A stretch of 6,073 bases of DNA from contig JACPJY010000161.1 in NCBI GenBank assembly GCA_016187325.1, positions 1-6,073 on the forward strand, in the 5' to 3' direction. The position numbers were made by a program, and so were the translations under genes. Positions 1 to 5,996 of this stretch are shown here, in pieces; the first letter of the stretch is position 1, and every line of letters begins with the position of its first letter. The notes below the pieces were generated by a model. The model made no database searches and was not told the DNA's origin. It saw only the letters and a program-made list of their open reading frames with translations. Source of the DNA: Rhodospirillales bacterium (GTDB taxonomy: Bacteria > Pseudomonadota > Alphaproteobacteria > Rhodospirillales > Casp-alpha2).

Positions 1-1
1 C

Positions 2-1261
2 GACGATCCCGCCGCCGACAAGCTCGCCGCGGCCGTGCTGACGGCTCCCGATTCCATAGCCTGGCTCCTGAACCTGCGCGGCGGCGACGTGCCTTATACG
101 CCGCTGGCGTTGTCGTTCGCCATCGTCCACGCCGACGGCCGCGTCGAGCTGTTCATCGACCGCCGCAAGCTGGCTCCTGGCACCGCCGATCACCTGGGGC
201 CCGACGTGCGTGTCGCCGAGCCGGCTGATTTCGGCCCGGCGCTCGACGCGCTCGGCAAGGCGAAAAAGACCGTCCGCGTCAACCTCGACACCGCCGCCGC
301 ATGGGTGGTCGGGCGGCTGGAGGCGGCCGGCGCCGCCATCGACGGCGGCGCCGATCCGTGCCAGTTGCCGAAGGCGGTGAAATCGCCGGCCCAGATCGCC
401 GGCATCCGCGCCGCGCACCGCCGCGACGGCGCCGCATTGACCCGGTTCCTGGGCTGGCTGGCCAAGGAGGCGCCGAAGGGCGCGGTCACCGAAACCGCCG
501 CGGCGGCGAAGCTGGAATCCTTCCGTCGCGCCAACGACGAATTCCAAGGCCTCAGCTTCCCGACCATCTCCGGCGCCGGCGCCCACGGCGCCATCGTCCA
601 TTACCGGGTCACCGACAGGACCGACTGCCGGCTCGAGCCCGGCACGCTCTATCTCGTCGATTCCGGCGCCCAGTACCGGGACGGCACCACCGATGTCACC
701 CGCACCGTCGCCATCGGCAAGCCGAGCGACGAAATGCGGCAGAACTTCACCCGCGTGCTGAAGGGCCACATCGCGCTCGCCACCGCCCGCTTCCCCGAGG
801 GCACCAGCGGCAGCCAGCTCGACACCCTGGCCCGCCGGGCGTTGTGGCAGGCGGGGCTCGACTACGACCACGGCACCGGCCATGGCGTCGGTCACTACCT
901 CGGCGTCCACGAAGGGCCGCAGCGCATCAGCAAGCTGCCGAACACGGTGGCGCTGGAGCCGGGCATGGTGGTCTCGAACGAGCCCGGCTATTACAAGACC
1001 GGCGCCTACGGCATCCGCATCGAGAACCTGGTGACGGTGACGCCGGTCGATGCACCGGCCGGCGCCGAGAAGGCGCTGCTTGGGTTCGAGACGTTGACGT
1101 TGGCGCCGATCGATCGCACGCTGGTGGACAATTCCCTGATGACCGCCGACGAGATCGCCTGGCTCGACGCCTATCACGCGCGCGTCGCCAAGACGCTGAC
1201 GCCGCTCCTCGACGACGCCACCGCGGCGTGGCTGAAGAAAGCGACGGCGCCGCTCGGCTGA
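2..1261 (+). CDS. M24B Xaa-Pro aminopeptidase (aminopeptidase P family), 5'-partial
   Basis: Metallopeptidase that removes an N-terminal residue preceding proline, probably cytosolic. The frame is open from base 2, so the true start lies before the window; 419 codons are present and three-domain family members are usually about 600 residues, so roughly 180 are missing. The segment at 50-130 (SIAWLLNLRG) is typical of the second domain of XPNPEP1-like enzymes. The C-terminal pita-bread domain carries all expected dinuclear metal ligands: Asp in LVDSG (codon 659-661), Asp in DVTRT (692-694), His in GTGHGVG (881-883), Glu in SNEPGYY (980-982) and Glu in IRIEN (1022-1024). The proton-relay histidines in IVHY (599-601) and VHEGP (908-910) are also present, so the enzyme should be active. 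A GTG at 35 could be taken for a start, but it would cut through the second domain. The gene ends 13 bases from the convergent methyltransferase gene. Family is secure; exact substrate preference is not. Confidence 0.93.
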   Translation, partial: DDPAADKLAAAVLTAPDSIAWLLNLRGGDVPYTPLALSFAIVHADGRVELFIDRRKLAPGTADHLGPDVRVAEPADFGPALDALGKAKKTVRVNLDTAAAWVVGRLEAAGAAIDGGADPCQLPKAVKSPAQIAGIRAAHRRDGAALTRFLGWLAKEAPKGAVTETAAAAKLESFRRANDEFQGLSFPTISGAGAHGAIVHYRVTDRTDCRLEPGTLYLVDSGAQYRDGTTDVTRTVAIGKPSDEMRQNFTRVLKGHIALATARFPEGTSGSQLDTLARRALWQAGLDYDHGTGHGVGHYLGVHEGPQRISKLPNTVALEPGMVVSNEPGYYKTGAYGIRIENLVTVTPVDAPAGAEKALLGFETLTLAPIDRTLVDNSLMTADEIAWLDAYHARVAKTLTPLLDDATAAWLKKATAPLG

Positions 1262-1274
1262 GCGCCGGGCTAAT

Positions 1275-1808
1275 TCAGCCGCCGACCTTGTAGAGATAGA
1301 TTTGGCTGCGGTAGGCGTCCGGCGCGGTGGCGACCGCGACCGGCTGCCAGCCGCGCACCGCAAACGTATTGCATAGCACCAGCGCGCCGGGCTTCAACTC
1401 GGCTTCTAGCTTCGGCTTCAGCTTCGCCATCGCCGGCGGCGTCAGGTAGCACGCCACCAGCGCCGCGTCCGTCAGATCGGCGCAATGGAAGTCGCCGAAC
1501 CGGAACTCCAGGTTCGGCGGCCCGCCGAACAGCCGCCGCGCCTTCGCGAACGCCCACGGCAACAACGACACCTCGAACGCCCTCACCGGCTGGTCCGGAT
1601 AGCGCTGTGCCAACGCGACCGCCAATCCGCCCCAGCCGGATCCGAGCTCGTACACCGGCCCCTCGATGCGACTCGGCAACGCCGCTAACATGGTTTCCCG
1701 GCTCGCCGGCGACGTCGGCAGGGGCGAGGCGCCGGTCAAAAGCGTCGAGAAGAACACCAGCCCGATCGCCAGCAGTACCAAGCCCAGGACCGCGATTTCC
1801 GCCACCAT
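1275..1808 (-). CDS. Membrane-anchored class I SAM-dependent methyltransferase, FAM173/ATPSCKMT-like
   Basis: Predicted 177-residue methyltransferase. Residues 4-24 form one hydrophobic N-terminal helix (AVLGLVLLAIGLVFF) without an obvious signal-peptidase site, so it is probably a membrane anchor. The Rossmann core follows: motif I YELGSGWGG at 53-61, the acidic residue ending strand 2 (E79 in RAFEV), and FGDF near 104-107. The stretch YLTPPAMAKLKPKL near 121-134, then LKPGALVLCNTF and GWQP (153-156), resembles the C-terminal half of FAM173-family lysine methyltransferases (mitochondrial ATPSCKMT modifies the ATP synthase c-subunit), which also have an N-terminal membrane segment. The family link rests on recalled motifs, and the substrate in this organism is unknown; a generic class I methyltransferase is the alternative. 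The start is ATG at 1808; the next codon is GTG and could also serve. Only a weak purine-rich site (GGCGGG, 9 bases upstream) precedes it. The gene is divergent from the 1931 gene and convergent with the aminopeptidase. Confidence 0.8.
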   Translation of the reverse strand: MVAEIAVLGLVLLAIGLVFFSTLLTGASPLPTSPASRETMLAALPSRIEGPVYELGSGWGGLAVALAQRYPDQPVRAFEVSLLPWAFAKARRLFGGPPNLEFRFGDFHCADLTDAALVACYLTPPAMAKLKPKLEAELKPGALVLCNTFAVRGWQPVAVATAPDAYRSQIYLYKVGG

Positions 1809-1834
1809 CGGCCGTGGCCCGCCTTTCGACCGGA

Positions 1835-1862
1835 TTGATTGTTAACGGTTTCTATCTTAAAT
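1835..1862 (+). promoter_or_regulatory. Possible sigma70-type promoter for the 1931 gene
   Basis: The divergent intergenic region 1809-1930 has a locally AT-rich stretch. TTGATT (1835-1840) and TTAAAT (1857-1862) are separated by 16 bases and could be -35 and -10 boxes facing the gene at 1931. The match is only moderate and the assignment is a guess from composition and position. No convincing promoter was found for the opposite-facing methyltransferase gene in the same interval. Confidence 0.25.
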
Positions 1863-1930
1863 GAAGGGCCTCGCGCCCGGCCACCAGGATTCCGGAAGAA
1901 AACAAGAATCAAGAATATAGGATCACCCCC

Positions 1931-2380
1931 ATGGTTTTGGGTCTGTTCGGCAAGTCAAAGAAAAAGAAGATCCCCTCCGGCCCGCCCCAGGACGTCGCCT
2001 GGGTGAGATCGGCGAAGAACAAGTACTTCAAGTTCCTCAATCTGGAGCCCGAAGAGATGGGGCTCGAGAACATCTCGGCCGTCTACGTGCTGTGGCATCA
2101 GGGCGTGCGTCCGCAGTGGGTCTACCTCGGCCGCACCGACGACCTGGGGCGTACGCTCCAGGAGATTCGCCGCGACGACGAGATCGTCGACTACGACAAG
2201 CACGGCGGCCTGTTCGTCACCTGGTCGATGATCAAGCCGGAGTTCCAGCCGGGCGTGGTGCGTTATCTGCACCAGGTATTGCGGCCGGTAGTCGTCAACC
2301 CGGACACGCTCGACGAGGAAGAGGACGAAGAGCCGATCCCGGTGCTGCTGCCGGGCGCGCCGGCGCAGGGCGCCAGTTGA
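1931..2380 (+). CDS. Conserved hypothetical protein with a degenerate GIY-YIG-like core
   Basis: A 149-residue soluble protein that I cannot name with certainty. The N-terminus has a lysine cluster (KSKKKK, 8-13). The middle has AVYVLW (50-55) and WVYLGRTDDL (63-72), spaced like the two strands of a GIY-YIG nuclease domain. A later segment RYLHQVLRPVVVN (111-123) looks like the closing helix and strand, usually E..LI...KP..N. The catalytic arginine expected after YIG appears shifted by one position, and the glutamate of the closing helix is not at its usual place (VVRYL), so nuclease activity is doubtful. The C-terminus has an acidic run (DEEEDEEP, 128-135) followed by a Pro/Ala/Gly-rich tail. 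The start is well supported: AGGA at 1919-1922 lies 8 bases before ATG. The gene stands alone, divergent from the methyltransferase and 7 bases from the convergent RraA-like gene. That it is a real gene is likely; the GIY-YIG relation is inference, and it may be a protein- or nucleic-acid-binding relic. Confidence 0.82.
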   Translation: MVLGLFGKSKKKKIPSGPPQDVAWVRSAKNKYFKFLNLEPEEMGLENISAVYVLWHQGVRPQWVYLGRTDDLGRTLQEIRRDDEIVDYDKHGGLFVTWSMIKPEFQPGVVRYLHQVLRPVVVNPDTLDEEEDEEPIPVLLPGAPAQGAS

Positions 2381-2387
2381 CGCGCGT

Positions 2388-3101
2388 TCACTTCTTCGGC
2401 TCGCCCTTCTTCACCCACTTCTCGTATTCGGCCTTGGTTTCGGCGTTCGGCGGATAGACGCCGGGCACCTTGCGGCCTTCCTTGATCTTCATCTTGGCGA
2501 AGCGCTCGTAGCGCTCCTGCTCGAGGCCGTCGCGGGCGACCTCGGCGGCGAGTGCCTGCGGCACGACGACGACACCGTCACCGTCGGCGCAGATGATGTC
2601 GCCCGGAAATACCGCGACGCCGCCGCAGGCGACCGGCGTCCCGATGTCGGCGGCGGAATGGCCGCCGATGCTGGCCGGCGCCGCCGGGCCGGCGGCGTAG
2701 AGCGGCAGGTCCGATTTCAAAGCCTCGGCGCAGTCGCGGATGCCGCCGTCGGAGACCATGGCGGCGACGCCGCGGATCTTCAGCCGCTCGACCAGAATGT
2801 CGCCGACCACGGCGATGTCGCCGCGGCCGCGGCCGTCGATCACCAACACGCTGCTGGCCGGCGCCTGCTCGATGGCGAGGCGCGGCGGATAATCGGGTCG
2901 GCCCAGCACCTCGGGCGCGGATTTGTCTTCGCGCAACGGCACGTAGCGCAGCGTGTAGGCTGGCCCGACCACCGGCTTGACGGGCCGGTTCAACGGCTTG
3001 ACGCCGGCCATCGAGACGTTGCGGATGCCGCGCTTCAACAGTTGCATGGTGACGGTGGCGACGCTGATTTTTCTCAGCGCTTCGAGGGTTTCCTTGTCCA
3101 T
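2388..3101 (-). CDS. RraA-like protein / 4-hydroxy-4-methyl-2-oxoglutarate aldolase family
   Basis: A 237-residue cytosolic protein of the RraA / HMG-aldolase fold. Members include class II pyruvate aldolases that split 4-hydroxy-4-methyl-2-oxoglutarate or oxaloacetate using a divalent metal, and RraA, which inhibits RNase E. Here D101 and R122-D123 reproduce the D-X20-R-D spacing of the aldolases (VGDILVERL through SDGGIRD), followed by E126, which favours an enzyme over a pure RNase E regulator. GDIICADGDGVVVVP (167-181) is the usual closing strand pair of the fold, and the tail with PGVYPPNAETKAEYEKW (213-229) is typical of the longer RraA-like family. The frame extends 16 codons upstream to 3149, but ATG at 3101 is preferred: GGGAG lies 9 bases upstream and homology starts at MDKETLEALRKIS. 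No aromatic-degradation genes adjoin it, so the in vivo substrate is unclear. It is divergent from the HIG1-type gene across 98 bases. Confidence 0.87.
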   Translation of the reverse strand: MDKETLEALRKISVATVTMQLLKRGIRNVSMAGVKPLNRPVKPVVGPAYTLRYVPLREDKSAPEVLGRPDYPPRLAIEQAPASSVLVIDGRGRGDIAVVGDILVERLKIRGVAAMVSDGGIRDCAEALKSDLPLYAAGPAAPASIGGHSAADIGTPVACGGVAVFPGDIICADGDGVVVVPQALAAEVARDGLEQERYERFAKMKIKEGRKVPGVYPPNAETKAEYEKWVKKGEPKK

Positions 3102-3199
3102 CGGCAACGGCTCCCGGTCGGTGGTTCGGCTATCGCCCGGGTCCAGCATACCCGCGATGGCGGACGTTTTTCCATGACGTTGAGGCCGGCAGGGACTAT

Positions 3200-3406
3200 A
3201 TGATGCAAATGGAAGGCATCCTTCCCTGGCTCCTCGGTTTTGCCATGTTCGCCACCCTGGTCGTGCTGGTGGTCGGGGTCGTTTCGTTCGGCGTCCACGG
3301 CCAGTTCTACCAGCGCCATTCCAACCACTTGATGCGGCTGCGCGTGGTCCTGCAGGGCATCGCGGTGGCGATTTTCGCGCTGATCACCTATTTCGCTGTA
3401 AAATAG
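3200..3406 (+). CDS. HIG1-domain twin transmembrane protein
   Basis: A 68-residue inner-membrane protein with two hydrophobic helices, about residues 9-30 (LLGFAMFATLVVLVVGVVSF) and 49-67 (VLQGIAVAIFALITYFAV), joined by a short basic loop. The loop and second helix carry NHLMRLRVVLQG (42-53), which fits the HIG1 pattern (H/R)XRX3Q through R46, R48 and Q52; N42 stands where Q or I is usual in mitochondrial members. HIG1 proteins in mitochondria and some alphaproteobacteria associate with cytochrome c oxidase, so a respiratory role is plausible, but nothing in this window tests it. The start is uncertain: ATG occurs at 3200, 3203 and 3209, and AGGG at 3191-3194 is 5 bases from the first and 8 from the second. 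The adenosyltransferase gene begins 32 bases downstream, so co-transcription is likely. Confidence 0.85.
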   Translation: MMQMEGILPWLLGFAMFATLVVLVVGVVSFGVHGQFYQRHSNHLMRLRVVLQGIAVAIFALITYFAVK

Positions 3407-3438
3407 GGCGGCACACGCACGGGGGACGGACCGGCGCC

Positions 3439-4002
3439 ATGGTCAAACTCGACAAGATCTACACCCGCGGCGGCGACGCCGGCGAAACGTCGCTCGGCGG
3501 CGGCAAGCGCGTCGCCAAGCACGATGTGCGGGTCGCCGCCTACGGCACCGCCGACGAGGCTAACGCCATCATCGGCCTAGCCCGGCTGCACACCAAGGGC
3601 GATACCGACGCCATGCTGGAGCGCATCCAGAACGATCTGTTCGACCTCGGCGCCGATCTGTGCCGGCCGCACGGCAGCGACAAGAAGGACCAGGCACTGC
3701 GCGTTTCGGCGGCACAGGTCAAGCGCCTCGAGGACGAGATCGACCGCATGAACGTTGAACTGAAGCCGCTCACATCCTTCGTCCTTCCCGGCGGCAGCGA
3801 GGCCTCGGCGTGGCTGCACTTGGCGCGCACGGTGGTGCGGCGCTGCGAGCGGCTGATTACCGAGCTCGGCCAGCGCGACGAGGTCAACCCCGAGGCCATC
3901 AAGTACGTCAATCGGCTGTCGGACCATCTGTTCGTGCTCGCCCGCTTCCTCAACGACAAGGGCAAGGGCGACGTGCTGTGGCAGCCGGGCGCCAACCGCT
4001 GA
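3439..4002 (+). CDS. Cob(I)alamin adenosyltransferase, PduO type
   Basis: Transfers the 5'-deoxyadenosyl group of ATP to cob(I)alamin or cob(I)yrinic acid a,c-diamide, giving adenosylcobalamin or its precursor; cytosolic, with a trimeric five-helix-bundle fold in the family. The 187 residues match the usual length. The N-terminal ATP-binding region TRGGDAGETSLGGGKRV (9-25) is intact, followed by VAAYGTADEANA (32-43). The active-site helix has R130, R134, R135, E137 and R138 (ARTVVRRCERL), and VNRLSDHLFVLAR (157-169) forms the cobalamin-side helix, so the enzyme should be functional. ATG at 3439 opens the conserved MVKLDKIYTRGGD start; the ribosome site is weak (CGGA 8 bases upstream). Adenosylcobalamin serves methylmalonyl-CoA and ethylmalonyl-CoA mutases, which fits the acyl-CoA genes downstream. 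The gene is called cobO, pduO or atr in different genomes, so no symbol is given. Confidence 0.95.
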   Translation: MVKLDKIYTRGGDAGETSLGGGKRVAKHDVRVAAYGTADEANAIIGLARLHTKGDTDAMLERIQNDLFDLGADLCRPHGSDKKDQALRVSAAQVKRLEDEIDRMNVELKPLTSFVLPGGSEASAWLHLARTVVRRCERLITELGQRDEVNPEAIKYVNRLSDHLFVLARFLNDKGKGDVLWQPGANR

Positions 4003-4073
4003 CGGCGGCAGCAGAGCCCCGGGCCGCTCCTGAAATCCGCGCCGGGCGCCGCCGGCGGCCGATCACGGGATTC

Positions 4074-4102
4074 TTGACCAAGCGTTTCGTTGTCCCTATT
4101 GT
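4074..4102 (+). promoter_or_regulatory. Probable sigma70-type promoter of etfBA
   Basis: TTGACC (4074-4079) and TATTGT (4097-4102) are separated by exactly 17 bases, close to the -35/-10 consensus and in a locally less GC-rich patch of the 220-base gap before etfB. Transcription would begin near 4109 and give a leader of about 115 bases. The palindrome GCACGTGC (4103-4110) covers the predicted start point. This is judged by eye; no start-site data are available. Confidence 0.55.
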
Positions 4103-4128
4103 GCACGTGCGAAGAGGGCGTACAGCCC

Positions 4129-4149
4129 CGGAAACAGTGAGAATTTCCG
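4129..4149. repeat. Short inverted repeat in the etfB leader
   Basis: CGGAAA (4129-4134) and TTTCCG (4144-4149) form perfect 6-base arms around a 9-base spacer, about 20 bases after the predicted transcription start. It could be a weak RNA hairpin or a dimeric regulator site. In a GC-rich genome such short arms may occur by chance. There is no following T-run, so it is not an intrinsic terminator. Confidence 0.3.
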
Positions 4150-4222
4150 CACCACCGCCGGCGTCTCGACGATGCCGGCCGGCCCTGGGGACGGCACTTC
4201 CGAAGCCATTGGCAGGACATCG

Positions 4223-4972
4223 ATGAAGGTTCTGGTCGCGGTCAAGCGGGTTGTCGATTTCAACGTCAAGATCCGGGTCAAGGCCGACGGCTCCGGCGTC
4301 GAGACCAATAACGTCAAGATGTCCATGAACCCGTTCGACGAGATCGCCGTCGAGGAGGGCGTGCGCCTTCGTGAATCCGGCAAGGCCACCGAGCTGGTGG
4401 CGGTGTCCATGGGCGGCCAGTCGTGCCAGGAGACCATCCGCACCGCGCTCGCCATGGGCGCCGACCGCGGCATCCACGTCAAGACCGACACCGAGCTGCA
4501 GCCGCTGGCCGTCGCCAAGCTGATGAAGGCGATCATCGAAGCGGAGAAGCCTGAGCTGGTGATCCTCGGCAAGCAGGCGATCGACGACGATTGCAACCAG
4601 ACCGGCCAGATGCTGGCGGCGCTGCTCGGCTGGCCGCAAGGCACGTTCGCCTCGAAACTCGGGCTCGCCGACGGCAAGGCCCAGGTCACGCGCGAGATCG
4701 ACGGCGGGCTCGAGACGGTAAGCCTGAAGCTGCCGGCGGTCGTCACCACGGATTTGCGGCTGAACGAGCCGCGTTACGCTTCGTTGCCCAACATCATGAA
4801 GGCGAAGAAGAAGCCGATCGATTTGAAGACCCCGGAAGATCTCGGCGTCGACGCCAAGCCACGGTTGACCACGGTGAAGATTTCCGAGCCGCCGCGCCGC
4901 GCCGCCGGCGCCAAGGTGGGCTCGGTCGCCGAGCTGGTGGCCAAGCTCAAGACCGAAGCGAAGGTGATCTGA
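4223..4972 (+). CDS. etfB: Electron transfer flavoprotein subunit beta
   Basis: Small subunit of the soluble ETF heterodimer, which takes electrons from acyl-CoA and related dehydrogenases and passes them to ETF:ubiquinone oxidoreductase. The 249 residues match the family length. Visible features are the N-terminal MKVLVAVKRVVDFNVKIRV strand, NPFDEIAVEEGVRLRE (36-51), the AMP-binding segment with QAIDDDCNQTGQM (118-130), and the recognition loop RYASLPNIMKAKKKPI (184-199), whose L188 corresponds to the leucine that docks into dehydrogenases in human ETF. This is the classical group I ETF of aerobic beta-oxidation; I see no sign of an electron-bifurcating form. ATG at 4223 is chosen over the in-frame ATG at 4172 because homology starts there and AGGA (4214-4217) sits 5 bases upstream. 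Its TGA shares one base with the ATG of etfA, suggesting translational coupling and equal subunit production. Confidence 0.97.
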   Translation: MKVLVAVKRVVDFNVKIRVKADGSGVETNNVKMSMNPFDEIAVEEGVRLRESGKATELVAVSMGGQSCQETIRTALAMGADRGIHVKTDTELQPLAVAKLMKAIIEAEKPELVILGKQAIDDDCNQTGQMLAALLGWPQGTFASKLGLADGKAQVTREIDGGLETVSLKLPAVVTTDLRLNEPRYASLPNIMKAKKKPIDLKTPEDLGVDAKPRLTTVKISEPPRRAAGAKVGSVAELVAKLKTEAKVI

Positions 4973-5910
4973 TGGGCGTCCTGGTCGTCGCCGAGCACGA
5001 CAACGCGGGCCTCAGGCCGGCGACCCTGAATACCTTCACCGCGGCGGCGAAGCTGGGCGAAGTGACCGTACTGGTCGCCGGCTCGGGCTGCCGCGCCGCC
5101 GCCGACGCCGCCGCCAAGATAAAAGGCGTCGCCAAGGTGCTGCTGGCCGACGGCCAAGCGCTCGACCACGGGCTGGCCGAGAACCTGGCGCCGATGGTCG
5201 TTGCGCTCGCCAGGCAGTTCAGCCATGTGCTGGCGCCGGCGACTACGTTCGGCAAGAACCTGCTGCCCCGCGTCGCGGCGCTGCTCGACGTGGCGCAGAT
5301 TTCCGAGATCACCGACATCGAGGACGCCGACACCTTCGTGCGCCCGATCTACGCCGGCAACGCGCTGGCGACGGTGAAGAGCGCCGACGCCATCAAGGTG
5401 ATCACCGTCCGCATCACCGCCTTCGACGCGGCGCAACCTACGGGCGGCAACGCCGCCGTCGAGGATACCGCCGCCGGCGGCGACTCGGGCCTGTCCAGCT
5501 TCGTCGGCCACGAACTGACGAAGACCGAGCGGCCCGAATTGACCAGTGCCCGCATCGTCATTTCCGGCGGCCGCGGCATGCAGTCGGGCGACAATTTCAA
5601 GCTGCTGGAGGAGGTCGCCGACAAACTCGGCGCCGCCGTCGGCGCCAGCCGCGCCGCCGTCGACGCCGGCTTCGTGCCCAACGACTACCAAGTCGGCCAG
5701 ACCGGCAAGGTGGTGGCGCCCGATCTCTACATCGCGGTTGGCATCTCCGGCGCCATCCAGCACCTGGCGGGGATGAAGGATTCCAAGGTCATCGTCGCCA
5801 TCAACAAGGACGAGGAGGCACAGATCTTCCAGGTCGCTGACTACGGCCTGGTTGCGGACCTGTTCACGGCGATACCGGAACTGTCTTCGGAACTGGACAA
5901 ACAGACGTAA
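4972..5910 (+). CDS. etfA: Electron transfer flavoprotein subunit alpha
   Basis: FAD-binding subunit of ETF, 312 residues, the usual bacterial length. The N-terminal half (1-185) is the alpha/beta domain that packs on EtfB, with MGVLVVAEHDN at its start and a variable Ala/Gly-rich linker near 155-172. The C-terminal FAD domain is intact: ISGGRGMQSGDNF (197-209), GASRAAVDAG (224-233) with R227, QVGQTGK (240-246) with T244 that contacts flavin N5 in the human protein (T266), and GISGAIQH (257-264). VAINKDEEAQIF (275-286) follows, where Q284 replaces the usual proline. The start ATG at 4972 overlaps the etfB stop (TGATG), so the longer upstream extension of this frame is not coding. A dehydrogenase gene follows after 75 bases without a clear terminator, and read-through is likely. 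Confidence 0.97.
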   Translation: MGVLVVAEHDNAGLRPATLNTFTAAAKLGEVTVLVAGSGCRAAADAAAKIKGVAKVLLADGQALDHGLAENLAPMVVALARQFSHVLAPATTFGKNLLPRVAALLDVAQISEITDIEDADTFVRPIYAGNALATVKSADAIKVITVRITAFDAAQPTGGNAAVEDTAAGGDSGLSSFVGHELTKTERPELTSARIVISGGRGMQSGDNFKLLEEVADKLGAAVGASRAAVDAGFVPNDYQVGQTGKVVAPDLYIAVGISGAIQHLAGMKDSKVIVAINKDEEAQIFQVADYGLVADLFTAIPELSSELDKQT

Positions 5911-5969
5911 ACTGGCTCTCCTGACGGCCGGCCGGCGTTGTCTCGCGGCGGCCCGACGGAGAGGCCCCT

Positions 5970-5996
5970 ATGCAAGGAATGAACCCTGGCTTCTGA
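5970..5996 (+). other. Possible 8-codon leader frame overlapping the dehydrogenase start
   Basis: ATG at 5970 opens MQGMNPGF and stops at TGA 5994-5996. It has the stronger ribosome site of this region, GGAGAGG at 5958-5964, 5 bases upstream. Its phase differs by one from that of the dehydrogenase, and its stop lies just past the putative CTG start at 5986, so ribosomes ending here could restart there. Equally, it may be the true N-terminus of the dehydrogenase separated by a one-base frameshift in CCC at 5984-5986. Whether it is translated is unknown. Confidence 0.3.
5974..5978 (+). promoter_or_regulatory. Ribosome binding site supporting a CTG start at 5986
   Basis: AAGGA lies 7 bases before CTG at 5986, an ideal distance. 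No ATG, GTG or TTG occurs in the dehydrogenase frame between the upstream stop TGA (5980-5982) and the nucleotide-binding motif, so this site decides the start if no frameshift is present. Confidence 0.45.

Noticed and set aside
301..1293. 330-codon + strand frame within the aminopeptidase
   Set aside because: Arg/Pro-rich low-complexity product in a different phase of a clearly identified M24B gene.
1842..1860. Two TTAA elements suggesting a CtrA-type site
   Set aside because: The spacing between them is 11 bases, not the 7 expected for a TTAA-N7-TTAA CtrA box.
3102..3199. Promoter for the RraA-like gene (minus-strand TATGCT with a poor -35)
   Set aside because: Only the -10-like box is reasonable; the -35 match (TGGAAA at 18 bases) is too weak to annotate.
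4048..4059. Palindrome GCCGCCGGCGGC after the adenosyltransferase gene as a terminator
   Set aside because: The effective stem is only about 4 base pairs and no T-run follows; such GC palindromes are common at this base composition.
3540..4749. Several minus-strand frames across the adenosyltransferase and etfB
   Set aside because: Compositionally biased products with no motifs, lying opposite two confidently identified genes.
4774..5763. Long open frame antisense to etfB/etfA
   Set aside because: It is rich in Gly/Ala/Val/Arg/His with no recognisable domain and mirrors the codon pattern of etfA; such shadows are expected in high-GC genes.
5911..5957. Terminator between etfA and the dehydrogenase
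   Set aside because: GGCCGGCC-type self-complementarity is present but there is no stable long stem or T-run.
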